Positions 9,120 to 18,296 are shown, counted from the stretch's first letter. The stretch is DNA of 64,000 nt from Chitinophaga pinensis (GCF_007896845.1 NZ_VOHS01000005.1:248001-312000); one strand, 5' to 3'. Notes: generated from the sequence alone by a model not told the origin. Translations and numbers: made by a program.

Positions 9120-9683
9120 ATGAAACTTGTATTTGCTACCAATAACGAAAACAAGATAAAGGAAATCCGCTCTGTGCTGGGTGACAGCTTTTCTATCATC
9201 ACCCTTCAGGAGGCAGGTATTGATATCGATATTCCCGAACCACACGATACACTGGAAGAGAATGCCCGGGAGAAATCAACTGTCATTTTTAATATGACCG
9301 GTAAGGATTGCTTCTCCGAAGATACCGGACTGGAAATAGATGCACTGGACGGCGCTCCGGGTGTATTATCCGCCCGATATGCCGGCGAACAAAAACTATC
9401 GGAAGACAACATTGCCAAAGTATTAAAAGAAATGAAAGGGCAGGAAAACAGGAAAGCGCATTTCAGAACGGTCATTTCTCTTATCCTCGGCGGACAAGAA
9501 TTTCAGTTCACCGGTGTATGCCCCGGCACTATCCTCACCGAAACCCGTGGCGGCAAAGGATTCGGTTATGATCCCATCTTTGTGCCGGATGGTTCGGATC
9601 TCACATTCGCAGAAATGGATATGGCTGGAAAAATAAGTTCAGTCACCGTGCAAAAGCTTTTCAGCAACTGGTCACTTTCCTGA
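9120..9683 (+). CDS. rdgB: XTP/dITP diphosphatase (Ham1/RdgB)
   Basis: 187 residues, about the family length. The enzyme hydrolyses ITP, dITP and XTP to monophosphates and keeps deaminated purines out of DNA and RNA. Visible motifs: the N-terminal FATNNENKIKEIRSVL substrate loop, EENAREKS, the metal/active site FSEDTGLEIDALDGAPGV followed by SARYAGE (near residues 65-90), and GGKGFGYDPIFVPDG near 145. All key residues look intact. It forms a housekeeping run with the thioesterase and nitroreductase downstream. Confidence 0.95.
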   Translation: MKLVFATNNENKIKEIRSVLGDSFSIITLQEAGIDIDIPEPHDTLEENAREKSTVIFNMTGKDCFSEDTGLEIDALDGAPGVLSARYAGEQKLSEDNIAKVLKEMKGQENRKAHFRTVISLILGGQEFQFTGVCPGTILTETRGGKGFGYDPIFVPDGSDLTFAEMDMAGKISSVTVQKLFSNWSLS

Positions 9684-9771
9684 AAGCAGAGGGAACAAAA
9701 AGCCTTCCTCTCTGAGACCAGCCCTACAGGCAGTACACTTAACAGTAGTAAAAGATCTATCAATATAAAGC

Positions 9772-10200
9772 ATGGCAAGAGTTAAATTAGATATACCGGA
9801 AAAACTGCATTACACAACACAGATCCCGGTAAGGGTGACAGATGTAAACTATGGCGGACACGTAGGCAATGACGCTATCCTGTCCATTCTTCATCAGGCA
9901 AGGATCAATTACCTCCATGCCCTCGGACTCGAAGAAAGAGGTCCGGAAACAGGCCTTATCATGGCAGATGCGGCACTCGTATATAAAGGAGAAGGATTTC
10001 TCAAGGATATATTTGATATCGCCATCGGAGCAGCTGACATCTCTCCTTTCGGCTTTGACATTTATTACAGGATCACTACTATTCGTGATGGTAAAACTAT
10101 CGTCATCGCTGAAGCGAAATCAGGTATGATCTTCTTTGATTATACCAACAGGAAGGTCGCCAGACTTCCGGAAGAATGGAAAGAAAAAATATCTGCATAA
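9772..10200 (+). CDS. Acyl-CoA thioesterase, hotdog fold (YbgC/4HBT type)
   Basis: 142 residues. The segment TQIPVRVTDVNYGGHVGNDAILSIL is the single-domain hotdog thioesterase core; an Asp (TDVNYGGHV) at the position of the catalytic acid and the following His are present. The second half alternates strands (FDIAIGAADISPFGFDIYYRI, KTIVIAEAKSGMIFFD) as in 4HBT members. It probably hydrolyses an acyl-CoA thioester in the cytoplasm; the substrate cannot be read from sequence. The nitroreductase starts 16 bases later. Confidence 0.85.
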   Translation: MARVKLDIPEKLHYTTQIPVRVTDVNYGGHVGNDAILSILHQARINYLHALGLEERGPETGLIMADAALVYKGEGFLKDIFDIAIGAADISPFGFDIYYRITTIRDGKTIVIAEAKSGMIFFDYTNRKVARLPEEWKEKISA

Positions 10201-10216
10201 ACAATCAAGCATAAGA

Positions 10217-10795
10217 ATGGAAAACGGAAATCTGACGAATATTATCAGACAACGCCGCAATATCAAACCGGCAAGTATGAACGGGAAGAGAATTCCTGAT
10301 GAACAGGTACGTGAAATACTGGAACTGGCTGACTGGGCACCTACCCACGGCTATACAGAACCATGGTACTTCGTGGTATTCAGTGGAGAAGGCGTAAAAC
10401 AATTCTGTCAGGCGCATGCCGACATTTATAAAGCCAATACTCCTGCTGAAAAATTTGCACAGGCAAGCTATGAAAAGCTGCAGCAACAGGGCGACCTTGC
10501 ATCACATGTGATCGCAATCTGTATGAAGAGAGGCAACAAACCAGCCATTCCTGAGCTGGAAGAAATTGCTTCCGTTGCCTGCGCCACACAAAACCTCTGG
10601 CTCGGCGCAACCGAAAAAGGACTGGCCGGCTATTGGGGTTCAGGTGGTATGACCTTCCACCCTGCCATGAAGGAATATCTTTCCTTACGTGAAGAAGATA
10701 AAGTGCTCGGTTTCTTTTATCTCGGCTATACGGATGAACAAATTCCGGAAGGCAGAAGACTGAAGCCGGTGGAAGAGAAATTCAAGTGGATGTAA
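10217..10795 (+). CDS. Nitroreductase family protein
   Basis: 192 residues from the ATG at 10217, which gives the typical N-terminus with IIRQRRNIKPASM. The frame is open further upstream to 10136, but that part overlaps the thioesterase gene and is not family sequence. FMN-dependent oxidoreductase fold: RQRRNIKP binds the FMN phosphate, ILELADWAPTHGYTEPW is the conserved helix, and AEKGLAGYWGSGG plus LGFFYLGYTDE lie in the C-terminal half. Closest subgroup appears to be YdjA-like. Physiological substrate unknown. Confidence 0.9.
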   Translation: MENGNLTNIIRQRRNIKPASMNGKRIPDEQVREILELADWAPTHGYTEPWYFVVFSGEGVKQFCQAHADIYKANTPAEKFAQASYEKLQQQGDLASHVIAICMKRGNKPAIPELEEIASVACATQNLWLGATEKGLAGYWGSGGMTFHPAMKEYLSLREEDKVLGFFYLGYTDEQIPEGRRLKPVEEKFKWM

Positions 10796-10800
10796 TTTCA

Positions 10801-10885
10801 ATCAGGAATTAAGAATTAAGAACTGGGATTAAATGCCCGAAGCTATAATTCTTAATTCCTGATATTAAGATGTAATTCCTAATTG
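10801..10885. repeat. 18-bp inverted repeat plus AATTCCTAATTG copy
   Basis: ATCAGGAATTAAGAATTA (10801-10818) is perfectly reversed at 10846-10863 with a 27-base loop, six bases after the nitroreductase stop. The 12-mer AATTCCTAATTG at 10874-10885 recurs twice at 19460-19485. There is no T-run, so it is not a classical terminator; it looks like an AT-rich intergenic repeat. Confidence 0.7.
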
Positions 10886-10891
10886 TTTGCC

Positions 10892-13477
10892 ATGCGCCTC
10901 CATATCTTTCTGATCGCCCTTCTTATCAGTGCCAACCTCTCCGCACAGAACCAGACGGCTCCTCCCAGGCCTATTGACAGCGCGACACTCAGCAAAATCA
11001 TTTCCCAGCAGGTAAAAGATACTTCCTCCGGTAAATCGGTGATCAGGCTATCAGATACTTCTGTCGCTATTATCATTACACGGCTGGAAACCTATACCCT
11101 GATGTTGAATCAGGTGATGAGTACCTTAAGACGTGGACTTGATACGGCAGAGATCAGTGAAAACATTCCGCTGATCGACTCGTCTATGAAAGTGGTACAG
11201 AAAGATATGACAGCTATCGGCAGTACCAATAACGTGCACGATCTTTATACAAACCGGGTGCTATTGGTGCAGCTGGAAAGAAAACTGGACAACTGGCAGG
11301 ATGTGTTGTTTAAGTTTCACGACAGACTCGTGAATATCACTGATACGCTTCAGCTGCTGCGGAAAGATACGAGTATGCGTAACATACCGTCGGAAGATGA
11401 ATTACGGGGTATCTACGTCGGACAAATGGCTTCGCTCATTCAGAAATGGCGACAGGTGGACAGTGCAAATAAGGTCAATCTGCTACACCTCGGATTATTA
11501 CAGAATAAAGTTGCCAAACGTTATATTGATGTAACCAATCTGCTGGAGGATATGGATTACCAGCTGACGCGCTTCAGTCAGCGGATGTTCAACAAAGACT
11601 TCAGTTATCTCTGGGAGCCGCCTTTACCGGATAAGAAAGGCCCAAAATTTCCGGAAGTGTTACATCGCTCCGTCCGCAAAAACCTCAACATTCTAAAGAT
11701 ATTCTTTGCAGTCAGCGGACCAGTTTACCTCATCTGGATATTTGGCGCAGCATTGTTTTTATGGTGGGTAAAATTCAATGCCCGTAAGATCAAACGCAAA
11801 CATGAAGAACGGGAAGCAGAAACGATCCTGCAACATTCCCGTTATCTGTACCGATACCCTATCGCCAGTACGATCCTGCTCGCTTCTACCCTATCATTCC
11901 TGATCTCTATCCAGTATCCGATATTTTATTCCGGTATTTGCTGGATGATCACGGCTATTACGACGACAGTTATTATCCGCAATAATATCCCTCCCAATTT
12001 GTTAAAAAGGTGGTACCTGCTGGTGTTTCTGCTGGCACTGTATTGTGTCAATAACCTGTTGATACAGGTTACATTCTTTGAGCAATGGGGCATTTTTATC
12101 GGGGGTACACTGGCTATTGTTCTTGGAATTTACCTGTTGCGTACACTACGAAATACGACACTGCCATTGCCGAAATATTCCCGTTCTGCTATCTGGACAT
12201 TTATCATATTAAGCGGACTTTCTGTCATACTTGTATTAATGGCCAGAGTAGCAGCCGCCAAAATAATGGGAGCTGCCAGTGTGGTCAGCATTACCATGGC
12301 GCTGGGTATTGTACTGATGGTGGAAATACTGATGGAGGCAATTTACATACAGGTAGAAGCCAAAAAGGATTCCAGCACCTTCATTTCCATGATCGATTAT
12401 CAGAACATCAAATCACGTTTAAAAACGATCTTTTATATCGCTGCATCCGTTGGCTGGCTGGCCTTACTGGCCCGTAATCTTTACATGTATGATGGATTAT
12501 ATGAGATCATCAGTAACATGCTGGTCGCAGAAAGAAAGATCGGCAACTTTACTTTCTCTTTCAGCAGTGTGATCATTTTCCTGTTGATCATCTGGTTGTC
12601 TACCGTTGTGACGCAGATCCTCTCCTATCTGCTGGGCTATACCGGTCAATCATCACAACCACAGAAAAAACTTGGTTCGGCGATGTTATTGATACGGTTG
12701 GCCGTGCTGGGAGCAGGTACCCTGCTGGCATTTGCTGCCTCAGGCATACCTATGGATAAGCTGGCGATTGTGATAGGCGCATTGGGTGTCGGTATTGGTT
12801 TTGGTCTGCAGAACATTGTGAACAACCTTGTTTCGGGTATCATACTGGCTTTTGAAAAGCCGATAGAGGTGGGTGACGTCATCGAGTTAGGCAGCAGATC
12901 TGGTGTTGTAAAAGAAATCGGTATCCGTTCCAGTAAGATTTCCGCCGGAGACGGATCCGAGGTGATTGTACCTAATGGTGATCTGATTGCGCAACAGCTG
13001 GTAAACTGGACACTGACCAGCAGGACACGCCGTGTAGACGTAGTGGTAGGCGTTGCGTATGGCAGTGATCTGAAGAAAGCGCTGACTGTTATTAAAGAGT
13101 ATCTGGTCAATCAGGAAGATATTCTGAAAACACCGGATCCTACGGTATTGTTACAGAACTTCCGGGATACCGGTGTGGACATACAGGCAATGTTCTGGAT
13201 CAGTGATCTGGGGCAGGCAGGTGTGACGAAAAGTGAGGTACTCACCGATATCTACATCAAATTACAGGAAGCAGGTATCAGTATCGCCTATCCGAGACCA
13301 CAGCAATTCCAGTTCAATATGGAACCGGGTATCTGGAAACAGCAACCTGCACAGACGCCGGCCACACCTTCTGCACCGATAGCATCGGTAACGCCGACAC
13401 CTGCGGGAACTCCGCCGGGAGCAGCTGGTACAGGAGAAAGGCCTTCGACACCGGAAAGTCCTGCTCCTAATCCATAA
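10892..13477 (+). CDS. Mechanosensitive ion channel, MscS family (long, MscK/YbiO-like)
   Basis: 861 residues from the ATG at 10892; a TTG three codons upstream (10883) is less likely because the signal peptide MRLHIFLIALLISANLSAQ starts at the ATG. A periplasmic helical region (about 25-245) precedes roughly ten membrane helices (about 265-650). The pore helix and adjoining segment IGALGVGIGFGLQNIVNNLV (about 628-647) and the beta-domain EKPIEVGDVIELGSRSG identify MscS. The last 60 residues are a Pro/Thr/Ala-rich tail. It should open on membrane tension and release solutes during hypo-osmotic shock. Confidence 0.9.
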   Translation: MRLHIFLIALLISANLSAQNQTAPPRPIDSATLSKIISQQVKDTSSGKSVIRLSDTSVAIIITRLETYTLMLNQVMSTLRRGLDTAEISENIPLIDSSMKVVQKDMTAIGSTNNVHDLYTNRVLLVQLERKLDNWQDVLFKFHDRLVNITDTLQLLRKDTSMRNIPSEDELRGIYVGQMASLIQKWRQVDSANKVNLLHLGLLQNKVAKRYIDVTNLLEDMDYQLTRFSQRMFNKDFSYLWEPPLPDKKGPKFPEVLHRSVRKNLNILKIFFAVSGPVYLIWIFGAALFLWWVKFNARKIKRKHEEREAETILQHSRYLYRYPIASTILLASTLSFLISIQYPIFYSGICWMITAITTTVIIRNNIPPNLLKRWYLLVFLLALYCVNNLLIQVTFFEQWGIFIGGTLAIVLGIYLLRTLRNTTLPLPKYSRSAIWTFIILSGLSVILVLMARVAAAKIMGAASVVSITMALGIVLMVEILMEAIYIQVEAKKDSSTFISMIDYQNIKSRLKTIFYIAASVGWLALLARNLYMYDGLYEIISNMLVAERKIGNFTFSFSSVIIFLLIIWLSTVVTQILSYLLGYTGQSSQPQKKLGSAMLLIRLAVLGAGTLLAFAASGIPMDKLAIVIGALGVGIGFGLQNIVNNLVSGIILAFEKPIEVGDVIELGSRSGVVKEIGIRSSKISAGDGSEVIVPNGDLIAQQLVNWTLTSRTRRVDVVVGVAYGSDLKKALTVIKEYLVNQEDILKTPDPTVLLQNFRDTGVDIQAMFWISDLGQAGVTKSEVLTDIYIKLQEAGISIAYPRPQQFQFNMEPGIWKQQPAQTPATPSAPIASVTPTPAGTPPGAAGTGERPSTPESPAPNP

Positions 13478-13540
13478 AATGAAGCAATTGCACTAACATC
13501 AACAATAGCGGGCGCCGGGAACCGTATGGCAAATTTCCAC

Positions 13541-13548
13541 TACATTTG
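13541..13548 (+). promoter_or_regulatory. Possible -7 box of the thioredoxin-ApbE operon
   Basis: TACATTTG matches TAnnTTTG, 36 bases before the ATG at 13585, in the 107-base gap after the MscS gene. No good -33 box is seen at 19-21 bases. Confidence 0.45.
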
Positions 13549-13584
13549 TAGCAGGTAACCGTGCCAATATAAACCAGTCGCGAT

Positions 13585-14013
13585 ATGCGAAGTATTTTGT
13601 TCCTGCTTCTGATTGTAGCCTTGAGAGGATCTGCTCATGCACAGGTCTTTCAATACCCTGATAAAGCTTTCGCGCAAGCGCAGGCATCGGGCAAAAAAAT
13701 CATGTTAGTTTTCTCCGGCTCCGACTGGTGTATACCCTGCATCCGTTTCAATAAACAAATATTATCAGATAGTAGTTTTCTGCGTTTTGCAGGAGAAAAT
13801 CTGGTGTTACTGGAGGCTGATTTTCCACAGAGAAAAAAGATCGCTGCTCCTCTCCGGCAACAATATGATTCACTGGCGGCGGCGTTTAATCCGGATGGAG
13901 CTTTCCCACAGTTAGTGTTGTTAAGTCCGCAGAAAAAACTGCTCGCTTACATCCCTTACCGGGAGGAAACACCAGATGGGTTTATCACTACGCTTAAACA
14001 TCTTCTTCAATAG
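13585..14013 (+). CDS. Exported thioredoxin-fold protein
   Basis: 142 residues with a signal peptide (1-20, cleavage after AHAQ). The mature protein has the thioredoxin active site WCIPC at residues 48-52 after KKIMLVFSGSD, and a cis-Pro segment FPQLVLLSP. The family (thioredoxin_7/DUF255-like) works as a periplasmic disulfide reductant or oxidant. It is the first gene of a four-gene run (thioredoxin, ApbE, DUF4266, DUF3570), with a 5-base gap to apbE. It probably handles cysteines of an operon partner; the Cys-rich tail of the DUF4266 lipoprotein is a good candidate. Confidence 0.85.
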   Translation: MRSILFLLLIVALRGSAHAQVFQYPDKAFAQAQASGKKIMLVFSGSDWCIPCIRFNKQILSDSSFLRFAGENLVLLEADFPQRKKIAAPLRQQYDSLAAAFNPDGAFPQLVLLSPQKKLLAYIPYREETPDGFITTLKHLLQ

Positions 14014-14018
14014 ACCTC

Positions 14019-14945
14019 ATGCAGAGCAGTAAGCTTCATACACGGTTAATGGGTTCTGATTTCGAACTGATAGCCACCGGCGTAACAGCAGCTATTGCAA
14101 ATCGCAGACTGGAGCAGGGAGTCGCTGAGATCAAACGGATAGAGTCACTGCTTACCGTGTACAGCGAGACCTCTGTTACAGCACAACTCAATGCACAGGC
14201 AGGTGGTACTCCCCTGACAGTACCGGCAGAAGTATATCAGCTGCTGCTGCGCTGTAATAAGATCAGCACAATCACGCAGGGAGCTTTTGATATTACGGCG
14301 GGTGTGTTGAAAAAGCTTTTCAATTTCAAATACGATCATTTTAGCTGGCCTGATGAAAATGCTATCACACAGGCGATGGCCTATACGGGCTTTCAACATA
14401 TTGCCTTACTGGATCATCATGGTGTGCAACTGAAACGTGCAGGTATGCGTGTTGATTTCGGAGCGATCGGAAAGGGTTATGCAGCAGACAGGGTGAAAGC
14501 ACTCTGGATAGCGGATGGCGCCACCAGTGGCGTCGTGAATGCCAGTGGGGACCTGACTGCCTGGGGTACACAACCGGATGGCGGTCCGTGGAAAGTAGGA
14601 ATTGCCCATCCTGATGATCCACAAAAGATCTCTTTATGGTTACCGGTCAATAATGCATCTGTTGCCACCTCCGGTAACTATGAGCAATATGTGGAACGAA
14701 ACGGTATTCGTTATTCACATAACATCGATCCGCGTAAAGGATGGCCGGTACCCTATATCAAAAGTGTGACAATTGTGAGTCCCAGTGCGGAACTTTCTGA
14801 TGCACTGGCGACGGCAGTCACCGTTATGGGCCCTGAGGTGGGACTCAATCTGGTAAATCAGTTACCGGAAGTACATTGTATTATAATAGACGGGAAGAAT
14901 AAAGTTTTTCAATCGGATAATATTCAAATACATGCGAAAGCGTAA
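14019..14945 (+). CDS. apbE: FAD:protein FMN transferase (ApbE family)
   Basis: 308 residues. ApbE cleaves FAD and links FMN to a Thr or Ser of a target protein. Family marks: LMGSDFELIATG at the start, DITAGVLKKLF, VDFGAIGKGYAADRV (about 145-160), GVVNASGDLTAWG, ATSGNYEQY, HNIDPRKGWPV and the metal-binding C-terminal ELSDALATAVTVMG. Unlike most Gram-negative ApbE proteins it has no signal peptide or lipobox at the chosen start, though the upstream frame runs into the previous gene. It overlaps the DUF4266 gene by 14 bases. Confidence 0.9.
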   Translation: MQSSKLHTRLMGSDFELIATGVTAAIANRRLEQGVAEIKRIESLLTVYSETSVTAQLNAQAGGTPLTVPAEVYQLLLRCNKISTITQGAFDITAGVLKKLFNFKYDHFSWPDENAITQAMAYTGFQHIALLDHHGVQLKRAGMRVDFGAIGKGYAADRVKALWIADGATSGVVNASGDLTAWGTQPDGGPWKVGIAHPDDPQKISLWLPVNNASVATSGNYEQYVERNGIRYSHNIDPRKGWPVPYIKSVTIVSPSAELSDALATAVTVMGPEVGLNLVNQLPEVHCIIIDGKNKVFQSDNIQIHAKA

Positions 14946-15168
14946 TAGCGGGAGCATTCTCCTCTTCAGCGCAGCAGGTATACTGAGCATACTGTTACTG
15001 CAATCCTGCGTAGCAGTAAAACCATATCAGCGTGCCTATCTGAATGACGAGTCAATGCAACTGGGCAAGACACAAATGGAAAAATTTGATGAAAACGTAC
15101 AGACCTACCGTGAAGGAAGCAGTGGTGGAGGCAGTGGTAAAAGCAGCGGTGGTTGTGGTTGTAACTAA
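14932..15168 (+). CDS. DUF4266 small lipoprotein
   Basis: 78 residues. A hydrophobic signal ends in a lipobox (LLQSC, Cys about 26), followed by VAVKPYQRAYLNDESMQLGK, the DUF4266 core, and a Gly/Ser tail finishing GGCGCN. The Cys-Gly-Cys end suggests metal or redox chemistry at the membrane; this is inference. It overlaps apbE and sits 6 bases before DUF3570, an arrangement seen repeatedly in Bacteroidota and Proteobacteria. No canonical flavinylation motif (DgxtsAT type) is evident in it. Confidence 0.85.
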   Translation: MRKRNSGSILLFSAAGILSILLLQSCVAVKPYQRAYLNDESMQLGKTQMEKFDENVQTYREGSSGGGSGKSSGGCGCN

Positions 15169-15174
15169 TCAGGC

Positions 15175-16389
15175 ATGAAAAGACTATTTATTGCGGCAGG
15201 ACTGCTGGTTGCCTATCTCTCAGCATCCGCGCAGCAAAAGACCGATAGCTCGGCATATAAGAAACAACAGGTATCTCAGACGGACATACAGGTATTATTC
15301 TCTTTTTATACACAGGATGGGAATCATTCTGCTGTCACCGGGGGAACAGGCACGGAAAATCTGCAGGTATACGCTACGGATGTGTCTATTACACACCGGC
15401 CGGATCTCCGTAACACCTACTCTCTGGGACTGGGCATCGATATGATCACCTCTGCTTCCACAGATAATATCGACTTCGTAAAATCTTCTGCGTCCCGGCA
15501 TGACAACCGCTTTCATCTTAACGCGGGCTATAGTCGTCAGTTGAAAAAACCGGATGTCCGCATAGGCATCAACAGTGGACTGGCACTGGAATCGGACTAT
15601 CTGTCCGTACCACTTGGTATATCTGTTGAACATGACAATAAAGATCATAGCCGGCAATGGTCGGCCGGATTGCAATGTTACTTTGATGACCTGCGGTGGG
15701 GAAGATTTGATCCGGATTATTATAGTCCGGAGACACTTGTATACCCCTCAGAACTCAGAGACACTGCCTGGTTTGACATCTACCGGCGAAGCTCCTATAA
15801 CCTGAATCTGGCACTCTATCAGGTGGTCAATCAACGGATGCAGTTTGCTGTGTTCCCCGAACTGGTATACCAGAAAGGATTGCTCTCCACTCCCTTTCAC
15901 CGCGTCTACTTTCAGGAGCAGAATGCCCCAAGAGTGGAAAACCTGCCACGTGAGCGGTGGAAGTTCCCCATTGGGTTGCAATTCAATATGTTTGTCGGCC
16001 AGCGTACCATTGTCCGCTCCTATTATCGTTTTTACCACGATAATTTCGGTATCACCGGACATACACTCCAACTGGAAGTACCTGTAAAGGCCACGCCACA
16101 GCTGACTATCGCTCCCTTATTCCGTTTTTATACCCAGACGGAGGCAAAATATTTTAAGCCTTACAAAACACATCAGCTTCAGGAAAGCTACTATACATCA
16201 GACTATGACCTGAGCCACTTCAACAGCTACAAAGCAGGTATCAACGCCCGTTACGCATTGTTTCAGCAGCTATCCGGACACTATTCCTTTCAGGAAATCG
16301 GGCTTCGGTATGCATTTTACAAACGTTCTGACGGCTTATCGGCCCATATGCTATCATTGTTGCTTGACTTTAAGCGCAGTAAGGTATAG
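15175..16389 (+). CDS. DUF3570 outer-membrane protein
   Basis: 404 residues with a signal peptide (1-20, ASAQ). The rest is alternating amphipathic strands with many aromatic girdle residues (for example SYYRFYHDNFGITGHTLQLE) ending LLLDFKRSKV, as expected for an outer-membrane beta-barrel. DUF3570 proteins are almost always encoded beside DUF4266 and ApbE. Together the genes look like an envelope redox or maturation module with an outer-membrane channel. Substrate unknown. Last gene of the four-gene operon; no clear terminator follows. Confidence 0.88.
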   Translation: MKRLFIAAGLLVAYLSASAQQKTDSSAYKKQQVSQTDIQVLFSFYTQDGNHSAVTGGTGTENLQVYATDVSITHRPDLRNTYSLGLGIDMITSASTDNIDFVKSSASRHDNRFHLNAGYSRQLKKPDVRIGINSGLALESDYLSVPLGISVEHDNKDHSRQWSAGLQCYFDDLRWGRFDPDYYSPETLVYPSELRDTAWFDIYRRSSYNLNLALYQVVNQRMQFAVFPELVYQKGLLSTPFHRVYFQEQNAPRVENLPRERWKFPIGLQFNMFVGQRTIVRSYYRFYHDNFGITGHTLQLEVPVKATPQLTIAPLFRFYTQTEAKYFKPYKTHQLQESYYTSDYDLSHFNSYKAGINARYALFQQLSGHYSFQEIGLRYAFYKRSDGLSAHMLSLLLDFKRSKV

Positions 16390-16434
16390 GCCGCCTCTGG
16401 CATAAAGTATGATATACTCATTTAAAAAGAGTAT

Positions 16435-16596
16435 ATGAAAAGCTTACAACTGGGCCTGCTGGCCTTTGCCGTTATGTTACTGAGCAGCTGTGAAGTCGTG
16501 GGTGGTATTTTCAAAGCCGGAGTATGGGTAGGTGTGCTGGCAGTTGCGTTTGTAGTAGGGATTATTTTGTGGCTGATAGGAAGAGGGAGGAAATAG
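16435..16596 (+). CDS. Small membrane lipoprotein, conserved in Bacteroidota
   Basis: 53 residues. MKSLQLGLLAFAVMLLSSC gives a lipobox (LLSSC, Cys 19), followed by EVVGGIFKAGVWVGVLA, a second hydrophobic helix and a basic end GRGRK. I recognise this short pattern from many Bacteroidota genomes, where it is sometimes mislabelled phosphatidate cytidylyltransferase; it is far too short for that enzyme. Probably a lipid-anchored inner-membrane peptide of unknown role. It ends 10 bases from the converging GIY-YIG gene. Confidence 0.7.
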   Translation: MKSLQLGLLAFAVMLLSSCEVVGGIFKAGVWVGVLAVAFVVGIILWLIGRGRK

Positions 16597-16605
16597 AACA
16601 GCTCC

Positions 16606-16893
16606 TCACTCCGGCACGACGCCACTAATGTACCCATCCCTATAATATTCCTCCCTGATACGACCCCAAAGCCATGCTCGGCCTTTTCCTGATTTCAGCA
16701 ACCACTCATACCTGAGTGCCAGCTGTTTATCTTCAAAATGAGCGGTGTAGACGACTTCCCAGGGACGGAAGGGCCAGGTACCTTTCTGACGGCCATATGT
16801 ATTGTGAAAGTGAAAACGCTTCACAAGATTGGAGGTATGACCAGTATAAACTTTCTCGAACTGGCGGGAAAATAGGACGTAAACGGTATACAT
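16606..16893 (-). CDS. GIY-YIG nuclease superfamily protein (UPF0213/YhbQ-like)
   Basis: 95 residues. The N-terminal half has the GIY-YIG layout: MYTVYVLFSRQ in place of GIY, KVYTGHTSNLVKRFHFHN with YTG for YIG and the conserved Arg, then VVYTAHFEDKQLALRYEWLLK with the metal-binding Glu near residue 63. Family members are small single-domain nucleases with unclear cellular targets. Single gene, converging with the small lipoprotein. Confidence 0.88.
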   Translation of the reverse strand: MYTVYVLFSRQFEKVYTGHTSNLVKRFHFHNTYGRQKGTWPFRPWEVVYTAHFEDKQLALRYEWLLKSGKGRAWLWGRIREEYYRDGYISGVVPE

Positions 16894-16918
16894 AACAAGT
16901 GTTATTCCTGAAATAAGT

Positions 16919-16944
16919 AAAGGTTACCCCATGAGGTAACCTTT
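16919..16944 (-). terminator. Hairpin downstream of the GH76 gene
   Basis: AAAGGTTACC (16919-16928) pairs perfectly with GGTAACCTTT (16935-16944) around a 6-base loop. On the minus strand it is followed by TTTACTTATTT, so it can end the mannan locus transcript; it lies 166 bases past the GH76 stop. Confidence 0.65.
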
Positions 16945-17109
16945 CTATTGCCTTGATTCATAGGTAGACGAATATACTCATAAAAAACAGGAATCAAGCA
17001 TCTGAATAAGTATTAGCTACACAGACAGGTCCGTCCTGTGTATACTCAACCTTTTTTCAAACACCTGATTCCTGTTTCCGGAATAACATCCTGTTATGGC
17101 GAAAGGAGT

Positions 17110-18252
17110 TTAGTCTATCAGTTCCAATGCTTTCAGTTTTGCAGCAGCCTCGATCAGCATAGCGCCGCTCAGCTGTGTAGTCAGATCAGTAGCCGTAGCA
17201 GTTTTTGTCCAGCTGGTGTTAAATAATACCTGTGGACGGGCAGTACCCTGTAACCACATTGTCTGGGCATTCAGCTGCAGGAAGTTGATGAACTTCGAAG
17301 CATCACTGCTGTTAATACTGCCATCTGTGATCAGGAGCATCATATAACGTACAAGGATACCCTTGAACAAACCTCCGTCTCCACCACCTTCATCTTTCAT
17401 GATGTTACTGCTGGCAAAATCGCCCGTCAGTGAGTTATTGGCGGTTCTCAATGCATCACTTAGGTATACCTGCTCGCCGGTGATCTTGTACAGTTCAACA
17501 CCTGCACCGATAAATACACCCTGATTATAAGTAAACTTCCATGCCTTATTGGTACCTGTACCATCCAGTCCATCCCATACGAGTCCGGTCACCGGATCTA
17601 CCAGATTGGCCTTCTGCCAGTCGTAAATCTTCTTAGCCCAGGCCAGATCTTCACCGTTTCTGTTCAGTTGATACATACGCGCGGCGATAATAGCAGCTGG
17701 CGCGTTGGCAGGTGTATTTTTATTCTGACGATCTTTATTCCAGTAGATACCGCCGCCCCAAGTTTCATCCCATCCACCTTTGATATCATTCCAAAGCAGT
17801 TCCGCAGTGGTTTTATAATCGTTGTCACTGGTCGCTTCATAAGCACGGAGACAAGCCAGCACCATCCATTCCATATCATCATAGAAGTGATTGATATAGG
17901 TGTTGCCATTCTTTACCTTCATACCCTCCAGCAATTCATCCATACGGGTTTTAATAGCCGGGTTGTTGGTACGCAGGTAAACATCTGTGAGTACATCCAG
18001 CGCGTGTGCATTCGGCCAATAGTTGAAGGTAAGATCACCTGTATTGTTCTTGTTGAAATATTTGCCACTCTGGTTATAGAAATTGCTCACCAGTGATGCA
18101 GCAGATGAATCGGCAATAGCAGGCCAGTTATACTGGTAAGTTGTTTTGCCGGCGCCAGGTCCCGGACCATCATCCACAGGCTCTTTCAGGCATGAGGTGA
18201 AGGTGGTGGCCATAGCCGCTGTTATTGTAAGTAGCAGAAAGATTCGACGCAT
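17110..18252 (-). CDS. GH76 endo-alpha-1,6-mannanase lipoprotein
   Basis: 380 residues with a lipobox (FTSC, Cys 21). GH76 enzymes cut alpha-1,6-mannan backbones such as yeast cell-wall mannan, using two adjacent aspartates; the HFYDDMEWMVLACLRAY segment near residue 125 supplies the Asp-Asp pair. Other family marks are WPNAHALDVL, KGGWDETWGGGIYWN and KFTYNQGVFIGAGVELY. It is the last gene of the ECF sigma/FecR/SusC/SusD/SusE locus, 44 bases after SusE. As a lipoprotein it probably sits on the cell surface and makes oligosaccharides for import. Confidence 0.92.
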   Translation of the reverse strand: MRRIFLLLTITAAMATTFTSCLKEPVDDGPGPGAGKTTYQYNWPAIADSSAASLVSNFYNQSGKYFNKNNTGDLTFNYWPNAHALDVLTDVYLRTNNPAIKTRMDELLEGMKVKNGNTYINHFYDDMEWMVLACLRAYEATSDNDYKTTAELLWNDIKGGWDETWGGGIYWNKDRQNKNTPANAPAAIIAARMYQLNRNGEDLAWAKKIYDWQKANLVDPVTGLVWDGLDGTGTNKAWKFTYNQGVFIGAGVELYKITGEQVYLSDALRTANNSLTGDFASSNIMKDEGGGDGGLFKGILVRYMMLLITDGSINSSDASKFINFLQLNAQTMWLQGTARPQVLFNTSWTKTATATDLTTQLSGAMLIEAAAKLKALELID

Positions 18253-18296
18253 AAGCTTTTAATTGATCGTTTGCATGATGTGATTGCAGCTCCTGA

